Below are positions 15,909 to 24,051 of a DNA stretch of 64,000 bases, piece after piece; within the stretch, counting starts at the first letter, position 1; each line of letters opens with the position of its first letter. Location of the stretch: positions 248,001-312,000 of the forward strand of contig NZ_WEGI01000009.1 in NCBI RefSeq assembly GCF_009604425.1, written 5' to 3'. The position numbers and the translations under genes were made by a program. This DNA is from Nocardia aurantia (lineage in GTDB: Bacteria; Actinomycetota; Actinomycetes; Mycobacteriales; Mycobacteriaceae). The notes under the pieces are model-generated. The model searched no databases and had not been told where the DNA came from. It saw nothing but the letters and a program-made list of their open reading frames with translations.

Positions 15909-16775
15909 ATGAAACCGCCGCCGTTCGACTACGTGGTGCCGCGCAGTGTCGCGGACGCCGTGGGATTGCTGAGCGCCTCGGATCGGGAGGTGAAGATCCT
16001 CGCCGGCGGGCAGTCGCTGATCCCGGTGCTCAACATGCGCATGGCCTACCCGGAGGTCCTGGTCGACATCTGCCGACTACCGGAGCTGCGCACGATCGAG
16101 ACCACCGCGACCGGCGCGGTGCGCATCGCCGCAGCGGTCACCCAGGCCGAGGCCGCCGCGGACGAGCGGATCCGCGCCGGCTGGCCGCTGCTGGCGGCCG
16201 CCATCGGCCACATCGGCCACCCGCAGATCCGCAACCGCGGCACCGTCTGCGGCAGCCTCGCGCACGCCGACAGCGCCGCCGAATTGCCCTGCGCCGCAGT
16301 CATTCTGGATGCGATCCTGCACGTGACCGGTCCGGACGGCGACCGCCGGATCCCCGCCGCGGAATTCTTCCTGGGCACCTTCGCCACCGTCCTGGAACCC
16401 GGTGAACTACTGGTCGCGGTGGAATTTCCGGCCCTGCCCACGGGCACCGGCTGGTCCTTCGACGAATTCGCCCACCGCCGAGGAGATTTCGCCACCGTCG
16501 CGGTCGGTGCGACGCTGCGCCGAGACGGTGACGCCGTGGCCGGCCTCCGCCTGGTCGCGTGCGGCGTGGGCGGCACACCCGTCCGCGCCACGCACACCGA
16601 GGCGGCGCTGACCGGCCGGATCCCGGGCCCCGAACTCTCCGAGGTGATCGCGGCGGCGGTGCGTCAGGACCTGCGACCCCCCGCCGACGTGCACGCCACC
16701 GCCGAGTTCCGCCTCGAACTGGCCGCTCACCTCATCGGACGAGCCGTCACCGCCGCATGGGAGCGTGCCGCATGA
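15909..16775 (+). CDS. molybdenum hydroxylase, FAD-binding (medium) subunit
   Basis: 288 residues, typical for CoxM-like FAD subunits. FAD motifs AGGQSLIPVLNMRM near residue 35 and the TVCGSLAHADSAAE motif (the TxGGxxAxAD-type second motif) are present. The FAD_binding_5 domain is followed by the CO dehydrogenase flavoprotein C-terminal domain. It passes electrons from the iron-sulfur clusters to FAD and an acceptor. GAGGAGCGGAGC lies just before the ATG. The stop is in a GCATGACCGG sequence that recurs at the start of the next subunit 314 bases downstream, hinting that the two genes once abutted. Confidence 0.88.
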   Translation: MKPPPFDYVVPRSVADAVGLLSASDREVKILAGGQSLIPVLNMRMAYPEVLVDICRLPELRTIETTATGAVRIAAAVTQAEAAADERIRAGWPLLAAAIGHIGHPQIRNRGTVCGSLAHADSAAELPCAAVILDAILHVTGPDGDRRIPAAEFFLGTFATVLEPGELLVAVEFPALPTGTGWSFDEFAHRRGDFATVAVGATLRRDGDAVAGLRLVACGVGGTPVRATHTEAALTGRIPGPELSEVIAAAVRQDLRPPADVHATAEFRLELAAHLIGRAVTAAWERAA

Positions 16776-17093
16776 CCGGGCTGGGGGCGTCGGCGGCGTT
16801 CGGCGCGCGGAACGCGCCGAATCCGCGTGCGCGCGGCCGCGACGAGCGGGTCCTCGGGAATGCCCGGACTGCGGCCGCTACGCCGCATACCCCCCGCGAG
16901 CACGCGGGGCGCGATCGCTGTGCGCCCACGGCGGATGCTTCCGATGGGCGTGCGGCGAGTGGTTGCGGCGCGTACTCGGCGGACGGTCAGGGCGTGGGTG
17001 TCCCCGGAGATCTCGCTGTGTGCGAGGGAAGCGGTTTCCGCGAGCACGCGGCAGGCAATCAGCGCATGCGGCAAGGAGTTACAGCATGACCGG
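16770..17093 (+). repeat. about 314-bp insertion-like segment with 10-bp flanking direct repeat
   Basis: GCATGACCGG occurs at 16770-16779, spanning the FAD subunit stop, and again at 17084-17093, spanning the start of the Fe-S/Mo subunit. The segment between them has no recognisable coding content. It contains the 14-mer CCGCGAGCACGCGG twice (16894-16907 and 17038-17051), each able to form a small hairpin; the first copy extends to a seven-base-pair stem. An open frame of 105 codons, ATG 16772 to TGA 17089, overlaps both neighbours by ATGA, but its product is low-complexity. It looks like a small inserted element that kept translation linked. That origin is inferred. Confidence 0.45.
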
Positions 17094-20079
17094 CAACACG
17101 GAACCCTCCGGCAATCCGACCGGCCCCACCCCGCCGCCACTGGCCGAGCCGTCGGCCTGGCACGACCTCGAGCTGACCGTCAACGGCGAGGTCGTACGGA
17201 CGCCGGTGGAGTCGCGGCTGCTGCTCAGCGACCTGCTGCGGCATCGGCTCGGCCTGACCGGCACCCATGTCGGCTGCGAGCAGGGCTCGTGCGGCGCCTG
17301 CACCGTCCTGATCGACGGCGCGGCCGCCCGTTCCTGCACCACGTTCGCCGTCCAATGCCACGGCCGCGAGATCACCACGGTGGAGGCCCTCGCCGCCGGC
17401 GGCGAGCTGAACCCCGCCCAGCAGGCGTTCCACGACGAGCATGCCATGCAATGCGGCTTCTGCACGTCGGGTTTCGTCGTCTCGCTCACCGAACTCGCCG
17501 AGCGCGAAGCCGCGGTCACCGAGGACGAGATGCTCGACCAACTGGGCGGCCACTTCTGCCGCTGCACCGGCTACCTCGGCATCCGCCGCGCCGCCCGCAG
17601 CGTGCTGGGCCTGAAGCACCCCGAATCGGCAGAGGGCCACACCGCCGAGGGCCGTACCGGAAGCGGAGAATGCTCCGGTGGCACGGATGACGTTGTCGAT
17701 CAGGGTGTTTCGCAACTTCGGAGTGAGGGCGGCCCGTGGATCGGCCGGCGGTTGCCGCGCCGGGAGGACGACCGGCTGCTGCGCGGGCACGGACGGTACG
17801 TCGACGACCTGGATGTGCCGGGCACACTGGAGGTCGCGTTCGTGCGCTCGGCGCAGGCGCACGCGCGGCTGCACCGGGTCGATGTCACGGCGGCGCGCTC
17901 GTATCCGGGTGTGGTCGCCGTCTACACCGCCTTCGACCTCGCCGATCGGCTCGAGCCGCTGATCAATACCGAGGAATTGCGGGTACCGCCCGGGTTGCGG
18001 CAGGCCCTCGACCCGGTCGTGAAGATCCAGCCGATGGCGCCCCTGGCGACCGACGAGGTCAACTACGTAGGGCAGCCGATCGTCATGATCGTCGCCGAAA
18101 CCCGGTATCTCGCAGAGGATGCCGCCGCGGCCGTGGAGATCGGCTACGAGTCGCTGCCCGCGGTGATCGACCCGATCGCCGCCATGGCGCCGGACGCCCC
18201 ACGGGTACTGCTGACCGCCGAGGACAACATCGGGCTGCGGGTGCGGGCGCACACCGGCGATGCGGCCGCGGCCATCGCGCAGGCTCCCGTGGTGATCACC
18301 GAAACCTTCGCCTCCCAGCGGTATCTGCCCGCACCCATCGAAACCCGCGGCATCCTCGCGCAGGTCGGCCCGTATCGCCGGGAACTGCAGGTGTGGTCGA
18401 ACACCCAGACCCCGCATCGGGTGCGCGACCACATCGCGGAGGCGCTGGGCCTGTCCCCGGACGATGTCACCGTGACCCCGGTCGACGTCGGCGGCGGGTT
18501 CGGGCAGAAGGGCATCCTCATCGTCGAGGAGTTGCTGATCCCTTTCGCCGCAAGGGATCTGGAGCGCCCGGTGCGCTGGATCGCCGACCGCAACGAGAAT
18601 CTGGTGGCCGACACCCATGCTCGCGAACAGCGGCACGAGATCACCGTGGCCGCCGACACCGAGGGCCGGCTGCTGGCCGTCACCGACACCATCGTGGTGA
18701 ACCTCGGCTGCCGCAATCTGGTCGGCCTGGTCGTGCCCTACAACTCGGTGGCCCACCTGACCGGCGGTTACCGGGTGCCGAACCTCGACATCGAGGCGAT
18801 CGGCGTGCTCACCAACACCACGTACACGACGCCGTACCGCGGCGCCGGCCGGCCGGAGGCGGTCTTCGCCATGGAGCGCGCGATGGACCGGCTCGCGTCC
18901 CGGCTCGGACTCGAACCCGCCGAGATCCGGCGGCGAAATCTGTTGCGGCCGGACGATTTCCCCTACCGCTCGGGCCTGCTGGACCGGCGCGGACTTCCGC
19001 AGGAGCTCGACACCGGCGACTATCCGGAGATGCTGCGCCGCGCGACCGCGTCGATCAACCTGCCGCTGCTGCGCGAACGACAGATCATGCTGCGCGAACA
19101 GGGCCGCTACCTCGGCATCGGATTCGCCTTCTACACCGAGATGTCCGGCCTCGGTCCGTTCGAATCGGCGCATGTCGGCGTGCAGAACTCCGGCCGGATC
19201 CGGGTCTCGACCGGCGCGCCGTCCCAGGGACAGGGCCACGCGACCAGCTTCGCGCAGATCGCCGCGGACGCCCTCGGCGTGGATGTCGAGGACATCGACG
19301 TGGTCGGCGGCGACACGGTGCGACTGCCGTACGGTATCGGCACCATCGCCAGCCGCGCGCTGGTCACCGCGGGTAACGCCGTCCACCGCGCGGCAACCGC
19401 GGTGCGCGCGAAGATCATCGGGAACGCCGCCGCGGTGCTCGGCGTGCCCGCGGACGAGGTGCAATTCACCGGCGGCGAACTGAAGGCCGGCGACCGGATC
19501 CTCACCCTGCGCGAACTGGTCCTGCTGCGCGCGCTGACTCCCGGTGGCGGCGAGGGGAATTCGCTGTCCGAGCTGTCGTACTTCCGGCCGCCGAACTACG
19601 CCACCTCCAGCGGCCTGCACGCCGCGGTGCTGGAGGTGGACCCGGTCACCGGCAAGGTCACGTTCGTGGACTACGTGGTGGTGCACGAGGCGGGCCGGGT
19701 GGTGAATCCGCTGATCGCCGACGGCCAGATCCTCGGCGGCACCGCGCAGGGCCTCGGCGGCGCCCTCTACGAGCACATGCGGTACGACGCGGCCGGGCAG
19801 CCGATCACCTCCACCTTCATGGACTATCTGCTGCCCACCATCGAATCGGTACCCGACATCCGGCTCGACGAGATCGTATGCCCCACCCCGACAAACGAAC
19901 TCGGCGTGAAGGGCCTCGGCGAGGGCGGCGCGGTCGGCCCGCCGGCGGCGGTCGCGAACGCGGTCGAGGACGCGCTGACCCCGTTCGGTGTCGTGGTGCG
20001 CGGCTGCCCGCTGACCCCGGACGCGATCCGCACCCTGCTGCGCGACGCCGCCCGAACCCCGGCCCCGGCCACGAACTGA
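17086..20079 (+). CDS. fused [2Fe-2S] plus molybdopterin subunits of a molybdenum hydroxylase
   Basis: 997 residues from ATG 17086 (AAGGAG nine bases upstream). Residues 20-190 are a complete small subunit: plant-type [2Fe-2S] ligands Cys64, Cys69 and Cys72 (GCEQGSCGAC), then the second cluster domain with QCGFCTSG and HFCRCTGY. After a low-complexity linker (about 185-225), the rest is the large subunit. It has GGGFGQKG, YRGAGRPEA, the GQGHATSFAQIAADALG region and active-site base Glu946 in GLGEGGAVGPP. It hydroxylates a C-H bond, usually next to nitrogen in a heteroaromatic ring or of an aldehyde, with oxygen from water. Small and large subunits are normally separate in bacteria. A natural fusion is the reading here. 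Confidence 0.88.
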   Translation: MTGNTEPSGNPTGPTPPPLAEPSAWHDLELTVNGEVVRTPVESRLLLSDLLRHRLGLTGTHVGCEQGSCGACTVLIDGAAARSCTTFAVQCHGREITTVEALAAGGELNPAQQAFHDEHAMQCGFCTSGFVVSLTELAEREAAVTEDEMLDQLGGHFCRCTGYLGIRRAARSVLGLKHPESAEGHTAEGRTGSGECSGGTDDVVDQGVSQLRSEGGPWIGRRLPRREDDRLLRGHGRYVDDLDVPGTLEVAFVRSAQAHARLHRVDVTAARSYPGVVAVYTAFDLADRLEPLINTEELRVPPGLRQALDPVVKIQPMAPLATDEVNYVGQPIVMIVAETRYLAEDAAAAVEIGYESLPAVIDPIAAMAPDAPRVLLTAEDNIGLRVRAHTGDAAAAIAQAPVVITETFASQRYLPAPIETRGILAQVGPYRRELQVWSNTQTPHRVRDHIAEALGLSPDDVTVTPVDVGGGFGQKGILIVEELLIPFAARDLERPVRWIADRNENLVADTHAREQRHEITVAADTEGRLLAVTDTIVVNLGCRNLVGLVVPYNSVAHLTGGYRVPNLDIEAIGVLTNTTYTTPYRGAGRPEAVFAMERAMDRLASRLGLEPAEIRRRNLLRPDDFPYRSGLLDRRGLPQELDTGDYPEMLRRATASINLPLLRERQIMLREQGRYLGIGFAFYTEMSGLGPFESAHVGVQNSGRIRVSTGAPSQGQGHATSFAQIAADALGVDVEDIDVVGGDTVRLPYGIGTIASRALVTAGNAVHRAATAVRAKIIGNAAAVLGVPADEVQFTGGELKAGDRILTLRELVLLRALTPGGGEGNSLSELSYFRPPNYATSSGLHAAVLEVDPVTGKVTFVDYVVVHEAGRVVNPLIADGQILGGTAQGLGGALYEHMRYDAAGQPITSTFMDYLLPTIESVPDIRLDEIVCPTPTNELGVKGLGEGGAVGPPAAVANAVEDALTPFGVVVRGCPLTPDAIRTLLRDAARTPAPATN

Positions 20080-20089
20080 ACGGAGCACC

Positions 20090-20788
20090 ATGGAGATCGC
20101 CCACGACTTCACCATCGCCGCACCACTACCCGCGGTCTGGGAGGTCCTGTCCGACCCGCGCCGCGCGGTGTCGGCCCTGCCCGGCGCCTCGATCACCGAA
20201 CTGAACGGCGAGGATTTCGCCGCCGAACTGGCGATAAAACTCGGCCCGATGAACCTCCGCTACGGCGGCCGCGGCACCATGCGCAGTGACGCCGCCGATC
20301 ATCGAATCGTGATCAGCGGCAACGGAATCGAGCAGCGCGGTGGCGGCACCGTCGCCGCCACCATCACCGCCGCGCTGACCCCGGCGGGCACCGCCGGCAC
20401 CGCCGTGGCGGTGGTCGTCGACCTCGATCTCACCGGCAAACCGGCGCAGTTCGGCCGCGGCATCCTCACCGAGGTGGTCACCCGCCTCACCGGGATCTTC
20501 GTGAAAAGGCTGGAGGATCAGATCCGTTCGGGCGCAGCGCCGGCCCCCAGTGGCACCCGGCCCAGTGGCGCGGTGGCCACACCGGCACCGGAGGCGCTGG
20601 ACCTCCTCGGCGGGCCGGCCGCCCTGCTGCGCAAGTACGCACCGGCGATCGGCGCCTTCGCCGGCGGCGTCGCCCTGACCCTGCTCGCGACCCGTCGCCG
20701 TCGTCCCGCCGGCCCGGAATCCGCCGGGCGCGTGGTCGTCGTCCTCGCCTCCGATCGCCTGCTCGAGCTGCTGCGAGCGGTGGAGTGA
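20090..20788 (+). CDS. CoxG/SRPBCC-family protein
   Basis: 232 residues. The N-terminal 150 form a CoxG-like SRPBCC domain: MEIAHDFTIAAPLPAVWEVLSDP, then LPGASITEL, and FGRGILTEVVTRLTGIFVKRLED. A Pro/Ala-rich linker leads to one hydrophobic segment near residues 180-200 (KYAPAIGAFAGGVALTLLA) followed by arginines, which suggests membrane anchoring. CoxG proteins recruit or mature CO dehydrogenase-type enzymes at the membrane. This gene starts ten bases after the Mo subunit stop, so it probably serves that enzyme. Confidence 0.83.
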   Translation: MEIAHDFTIAAPLPAVWEVLSDPRRAVSALPGASITELNGEDFAAELAIKLGPMNLRYGGRGTMRSDAADHRIVISGNGIEQRGGGTVAATITAALTPAGTAGTAVAVVVDLDLTGKPAQFGRGILTEVVTRLTGIFVKRLEDQIRSGAAPAPSGTRPSGAVATPAPEALDLLGGPAALLRKYAPAIGAFAGGVALTLLATRRRRPAGPESAGRVVVVLASDRLLELLRAVE

Positions 20789-20791
20789 CCC

Positions 20792-22231
20792 GTGCGTGAC
20801 GTGCTGCCCGTACTCGCCGCCCGGCTGGCGGCCGGGCAGCCCACCGCGCTGGCCACGGTGGTCGGTACCTTCCGGTCCGCGCCTCGGCCGGTCGGATCGG
20901 TGATGCTGGTCGGCCCCGACACCGGCCCCGACACCGGCCCCGACATTGGCCCCGGCCCCGACACCGTGGTCGGCTCGGTCTCGGGCGGATGCGTCGAAGG
21001 CGCCCTGTACGAGGAGGTTCGGGCCGTCCTCGGCGGCGCCGAACCGGGCTTCGTGCGCTACGGCGTCGCCGCCGACGACGCGTTCGCCGCGGGCCTGACC
21101 TGCGGCGGTGAGATCACGGTGTTCGTCTCGACCGTGGACCCCGAGAGTTTCCCGGACTGGCGGCTTTTCACCGCCGATATCGCTGCCGACCGTCCCACGG
21201 TGCTGGCCACCGTGCTGCGCCACCCGGACCCTGGTCTGGTCGGTCGGCGACTGCTGTTCTCGCACAGCGAGTCCGCCGTGCGGGATGACCTCACAGGCTC
21301 GGACAGCCCTGTGACATACGAAGCTGTCTCGGCACTACGGCGGAACGCGGAGGTACTCCCGGACGCCCCGGCGAAACCCGCCGTGGCCGAGCCGATCGCG
21401 ACGAAACATCACCAAGCGCCGGCCCTGCTCGGCAACGGTCCCGTTCCCAGCCCCGCGAAAATGGTTACGCCCCTGTGCTCGGGGCAATCCCCATCACTGC
21501 GCGAGGTTGTCGCATTCGGCGCTTCGGACTTGCCTGCGGCGGTCCGACAGGATGCGTGGGCGCTGCTCGGTGCGGAGCACACACGGACGTTCGGGTACGG
21601 CCCCGGCGGCGAATGCGGCGGCACCGAGGTGCAGGTCCTGTTCCAGGCCTTCGCCCCGAAGCCGAGGCTGATCCTGCTGGGCGTCAACGATTTCGCGGTA
21701 TCGCTCACGGAAATCGGTGCGAGCCTGGGCTATCGGGTGACCGTCTGCGACGCGCGCGCCATTTTCACCACCCCGCAACGCTTTCCGTCGGCCGACCGAA
21801 CAGTAGTGGACTGGCCGCACCGCTACCTCGCCGCCGAAGCGGCCGTCGGCCGGCTCGGCTCGCGCGACGCGGTCGTAATCCTCACCCACGACCTGAAATT
21901 CGATGTGCCGGCCCTGTGTTGCGCACTGCGGCTGGACCTCGGCTACATCGGTGCGATGGGCTCCCGCCGCACCCACGACGACCGCACTCGCCGACTACTC
22001 GAGGCCGGCCTGACCACGACGGAATTGTCCCGGCTCCGTAGCCCGATCGGTCTCGACCTCGGTGCGCGCACCCCGCAACAAACCGCGATCAGCATCCTCG
22101 CCGAAATCATCGCCGACCGCCACGGCGGCACGGGCGCCCATCTCAGCGACCTCGACGGCGACATCCACCACACCACCGGGCGACCTGCCGCCGATCCGGC
22201 CCCGGACGAGCTGATGCCCCGCGTCGGGTGA
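20792..22231 (+). CDS. XdhC/CoxI-family Mo-cofactor maturation protein with inserts
   Basis: 479 residues, longer than usual for the family. The N-terminal XdhC domain (LATVVGTFRSAPRPVGSVML, then GSVSGGCVEGALYEEV) and the C-terminal Rossmann domain (RLILLGVNDFAVSLTEIGASLGY, YIGAMGSRRTHDDR, GLDLGARTPQQTA) are clear. These proteins bind molybdenum cofactor and insert its sulfurated form into hydroxylases, so it fits as last gene of the Mo operon. Two oddities: a run GPDTGPDTGPDIGPGPDT at residues 41-58, coded by 12-base repeats, and about 60-70 extra residues near 170-245 with unusual composition. The GTG start lies three bases after coxG. Confidence 0.85.
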   Translation: MRDVLPVLAARLAAGQPTALATVVGTFRSAPRPVGSVMLVGPDTGPDTGPDIGPGPDTVVGSVSGGCVEGALYEEVRAVLGGAEPGFVRYGVAADDAFAAGLTCGGEITVFVSTVDPESFPDWRLFTADIAADRPTVLATVLRHPDPGLVGRRLLFSHSESAVRDDLTGSDSPVTYEAVSALRRNAEVLPDAPAKPAVAEPIATKHHQAPALLGNGPVPSPAKMVTPLCSGQSPSLREVVAFGASDLPAAVRQDAWALLGAEHTRTFGYGPGGECGGTEVQVLFQAFAPKPRLILLGVNDFAVSLTEIGASLGYRVTVCDARAIFTTPQRFPSADRTVVDWPHRYLAAEAAVGRLGSRDAVVILTHDLKFDVPALCCALRLDLGYIGAMGSRRTHDDRTRRLLEAGLTTTELSRLRSPIGLDLGARTPQQTAISILAEIIADRHGGTGAHLSDLDGDIHHTTGRPAADPAPDELMPRVG

Positions 22232-22272
22232 GGCAACACCCCCAACGGGCCGGCGTCGCCCGGCCGACGACG

Positions 22273-22305
22273 TTCCGGTTCGGGCAGCGCTGCCCGACAT
22301 CGGAA
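22273..22305. terminator. bidirectional hairpin between convergent genes
   Basis: CGGGCAGCGCTGCCCG (22281-22296) is a perfect 16-base palindrome. It is enclosed by TTCCG at 22273-22277 and CGGAA at 22301-22305. It lies between the end of the catabolic cluster and the convergent hydrolase gene. Confidence 0.6.
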
Positions 22306-22395
22306 CCGCAAGCGGGAAAATTGAATTCGAGCCCGCTCCCGACAACTCGGCGCATGGGGTCTTGGTCCGGCGCACGCCGTCCGATCCGTGCCGGC

Positions 22396-23163
22396 TCAAC
22401 TCACACAGCGGCGCACCGCGTCGAGAACAACAGCCCAGGTCGCCGAACGGGGATCGGTGAGTTCGAAATGCCCGGCACCGGGCAGTTCGACCAGCTCGGC
22501 ACCGGCCTTCGCGCAGTAGTCGCGGGCGCTGCCGATCGGCACGTGATCGTCGCGATCGCCGTGCACGACGATCGTGCGAACCCCCGGCCCACCGAGCAGG
22601 AAGGGGTCCACCGCCGCGTACCGGGGCGCGACCTGGGTCGGGCCACCGCCGAGCAGTTCGCCGACGGTACCCCCGGCCCGATAGGCGGCGGTGAGATCGG
22701 CGACCGGCGCCAGAGCCACCACACCGGCGATCCGCGGCGGCGTGAACGTCTTCCACGGAAAGCCGAGTGGCGCGCGGTCGCGCATCGCCGCCCACAGCGC
22801 CAATTGTCCACCCGACGAATGTCCAAGGTAGACACAGCGTTCCCGATCGATCCGGCCGGGCGCGACACTCTCGATCAGATTCGGCAGGATGTCGAGGGCG
22901 ATCGCCGTATCCATGAACGTGACCGGGAACCCGCCGCCGTTGCCGAGCCGCCGAAAGTCGACGTTGGCGACCGCGTACCCCGCCGCGGCGAGCGCGCCGG
23001 AGAAACCGGCGGTGATGGACCGGTCGTATTCCGCCCGCCAGCCGCCGCCGTGCAACACCAGCACCAGCGGCGCGGGATCGGACCGTTCCGGCAGGTACAG
23101 GTCCGCGACCTGCGCCGGGTCGGCGCCGTAGGGGATGGTCGTGACAGGCATGACAACTGACAT
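22396..23163 (-). CDS. alpha/beta hydrolase (esterase/lipase, BD-FAE-like)
   Basis: About 255 residues from ATG 23163; ATG 23151 or an upstream start at 23211 are possible. It shows the HGG-type oxyanion motif (LVLHGGGWRAEYD), nucleophile GHSSGGQLALW, an acid in VHGDRDDHVPIG and a catalytic His in GAGHFEL. These fit small esterases of the acetyl-esterase/kynurenine-formamidase-like group. The cytoplasmic substrate is unknown. It is convergent with the XdhC gene and divergent from the GntR regulator gene, which may control it. Confidence 0.8.
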   Translation of the reverse strand: MSVVMPVTTIPYGADPAQVADLYLPERSDPAPLVLVLHGGGWRAEYDRSITAGFSGALAAAGYAVANVDFRRLGNGGGFPVTFMDTAIALDILPNLIESVAPGRIDRERCVYLGHSSGGQLALWAAMRDRAPLGFPWKTFTPPRIAGVVALAPVADLTAAYRAGGTVGELLGGGPTQVAPRYAAVDPFLLGGPGVRTIVVHGDRDDHVPIGSARDYCAKAGAELVELPGAGHFELTDPRSATWAVVLDAVRRCVS

Positions 23164-23288
23164 GGAAGCCGACACTACGTCCTCGGTCCCGGCGACGCGG
23201 CGGCGAGCCACTGCTGTTCACCTGGGCGAACGACCGGATTAGCCACACCGCTGTGGTCCGGACAAGACCGGCCGCCACGGTGAGCGGT

Positions 23289-24029
23289 GTGAAAGCCACC
23301 CGCTATCTGGAGATCGCCGACGAACTCGCCGGAGAGCTGGCCGCGACCCCGCCCGGCACCCGGGTCGCCAGCGAACACGACATCGCGGCCCGGTTCGGCG
23401 TCGGCCGCGCGGCCTCGCGGGCGGCTCTCCAGGAACTGGAACGCCGGCTGGTGGTACGCCGGGTGCAGGGCGCGGGCACCTTCGTCAACCGCCGCATCGA
23501 CTACGTCATCTCGCGCGATCGCCGGCCGTCGTTCAGCGCCACGGTCCGCGACGCGGGTGCGGTCCCGCGTTCGCTGGTACGAGTGGCCGAGCGGATGCCG
23601 TCACCCCCCGAACTCGCACCGGTCCTGGAGGTGGCGACCGGCACGCCGGTGCACCACGTGATCCGGCTCGACTACATCGACGACGTGCCGTCCGGCTGGA
23701 TCCAGCAGTGGATCCCGGTGGAGATCGCCGCCGACCTGGACCTGGCGCTGCGCGCGGTGGAATCGCTGGAACTCACCCTGCGTCAGCTGGGCCGCGTGCG
23801 GCCGGTGCGATCCTGGTGCCGGGTCAGCCTTGACGTCCCGCCACCGGCGATCCCGGTCGAACTCGGCATCGGCCACGGAATCCCGTTGTGGCACATCGAA
23901 AGTCTGAGCCGCGACGCGGACAGTCGCCGCCCGCTCGTCTACAGCGAGGCCTGGAACCGCACCGACAGACTGCGCGTGGTGGTCGAACTCGGCGACGAAG
24001 GCCCGCCGGACGCCGATCCCCGGCAATAG
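23289..24029 (+). CDS. GntR-family regulator with UTRA ligand domain
   Basis: About 246 residues from GTG 23289; a start at 23253 is also in frame. The N-terminal winged helix (ATRYLEIADELAGEL, VASEHDIAARFGVGRAASRAALQELERRLVVRRVQGAGTFV) is GntR-type. The C-terminal UTRA domain (LEVATGTPVHHVIRLDYIDDVPSGWIQQWIPVE, then PLVYSEAWNRTDRLRV) binds a small effector. HutC/PhnF-subfamily proteins of this type regulate amino-acid, sugar or phosphonate use. It is divergent from the esterase and convergent with the aminotransferase. The target is not evident. Confidence 0.8.
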   Translation: MKATRYLEIADELAGELAATPPGTRVASEHDIAARFGVGRAASRAALQELERRLVVRRVQGAGTFVNRRIDYVISRDRRPSFSATVRDAGAVPRSLVRVAERMPSPPELAPVLEVATGTPVHHVIRLDYIDDVPSGWIQQWIPVEIAADLDLALRAVESLELTLRQLGRVRPVRSWCRVSLDVPPPAIPVELGIGHGIPLWHIESLSRDADSRRPLVYSEAWNRTDRLRVVVELGDEGPPDADPRQ

Positions 24030-24051
24030 CCACGTACGAGGCCCGCTCGGT

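Noticed and set aside
16772..17089. A real 105-residue protein between the FAD and Mo subunits
   Set aside because: It is coupled by ATGA on both sides, but its sequence is low-complexity, another frame is also open, and the hairpin repeats suggest inserted DNA. Kept only as a repeat and a finding.
17059..20196. A minus-strand frame of over 1,000 codons
   Set aside because: It is opposite the Mo-hydroxylase gene and reflects high GC with few stops. The plus-strand product has all catalytic motifs.
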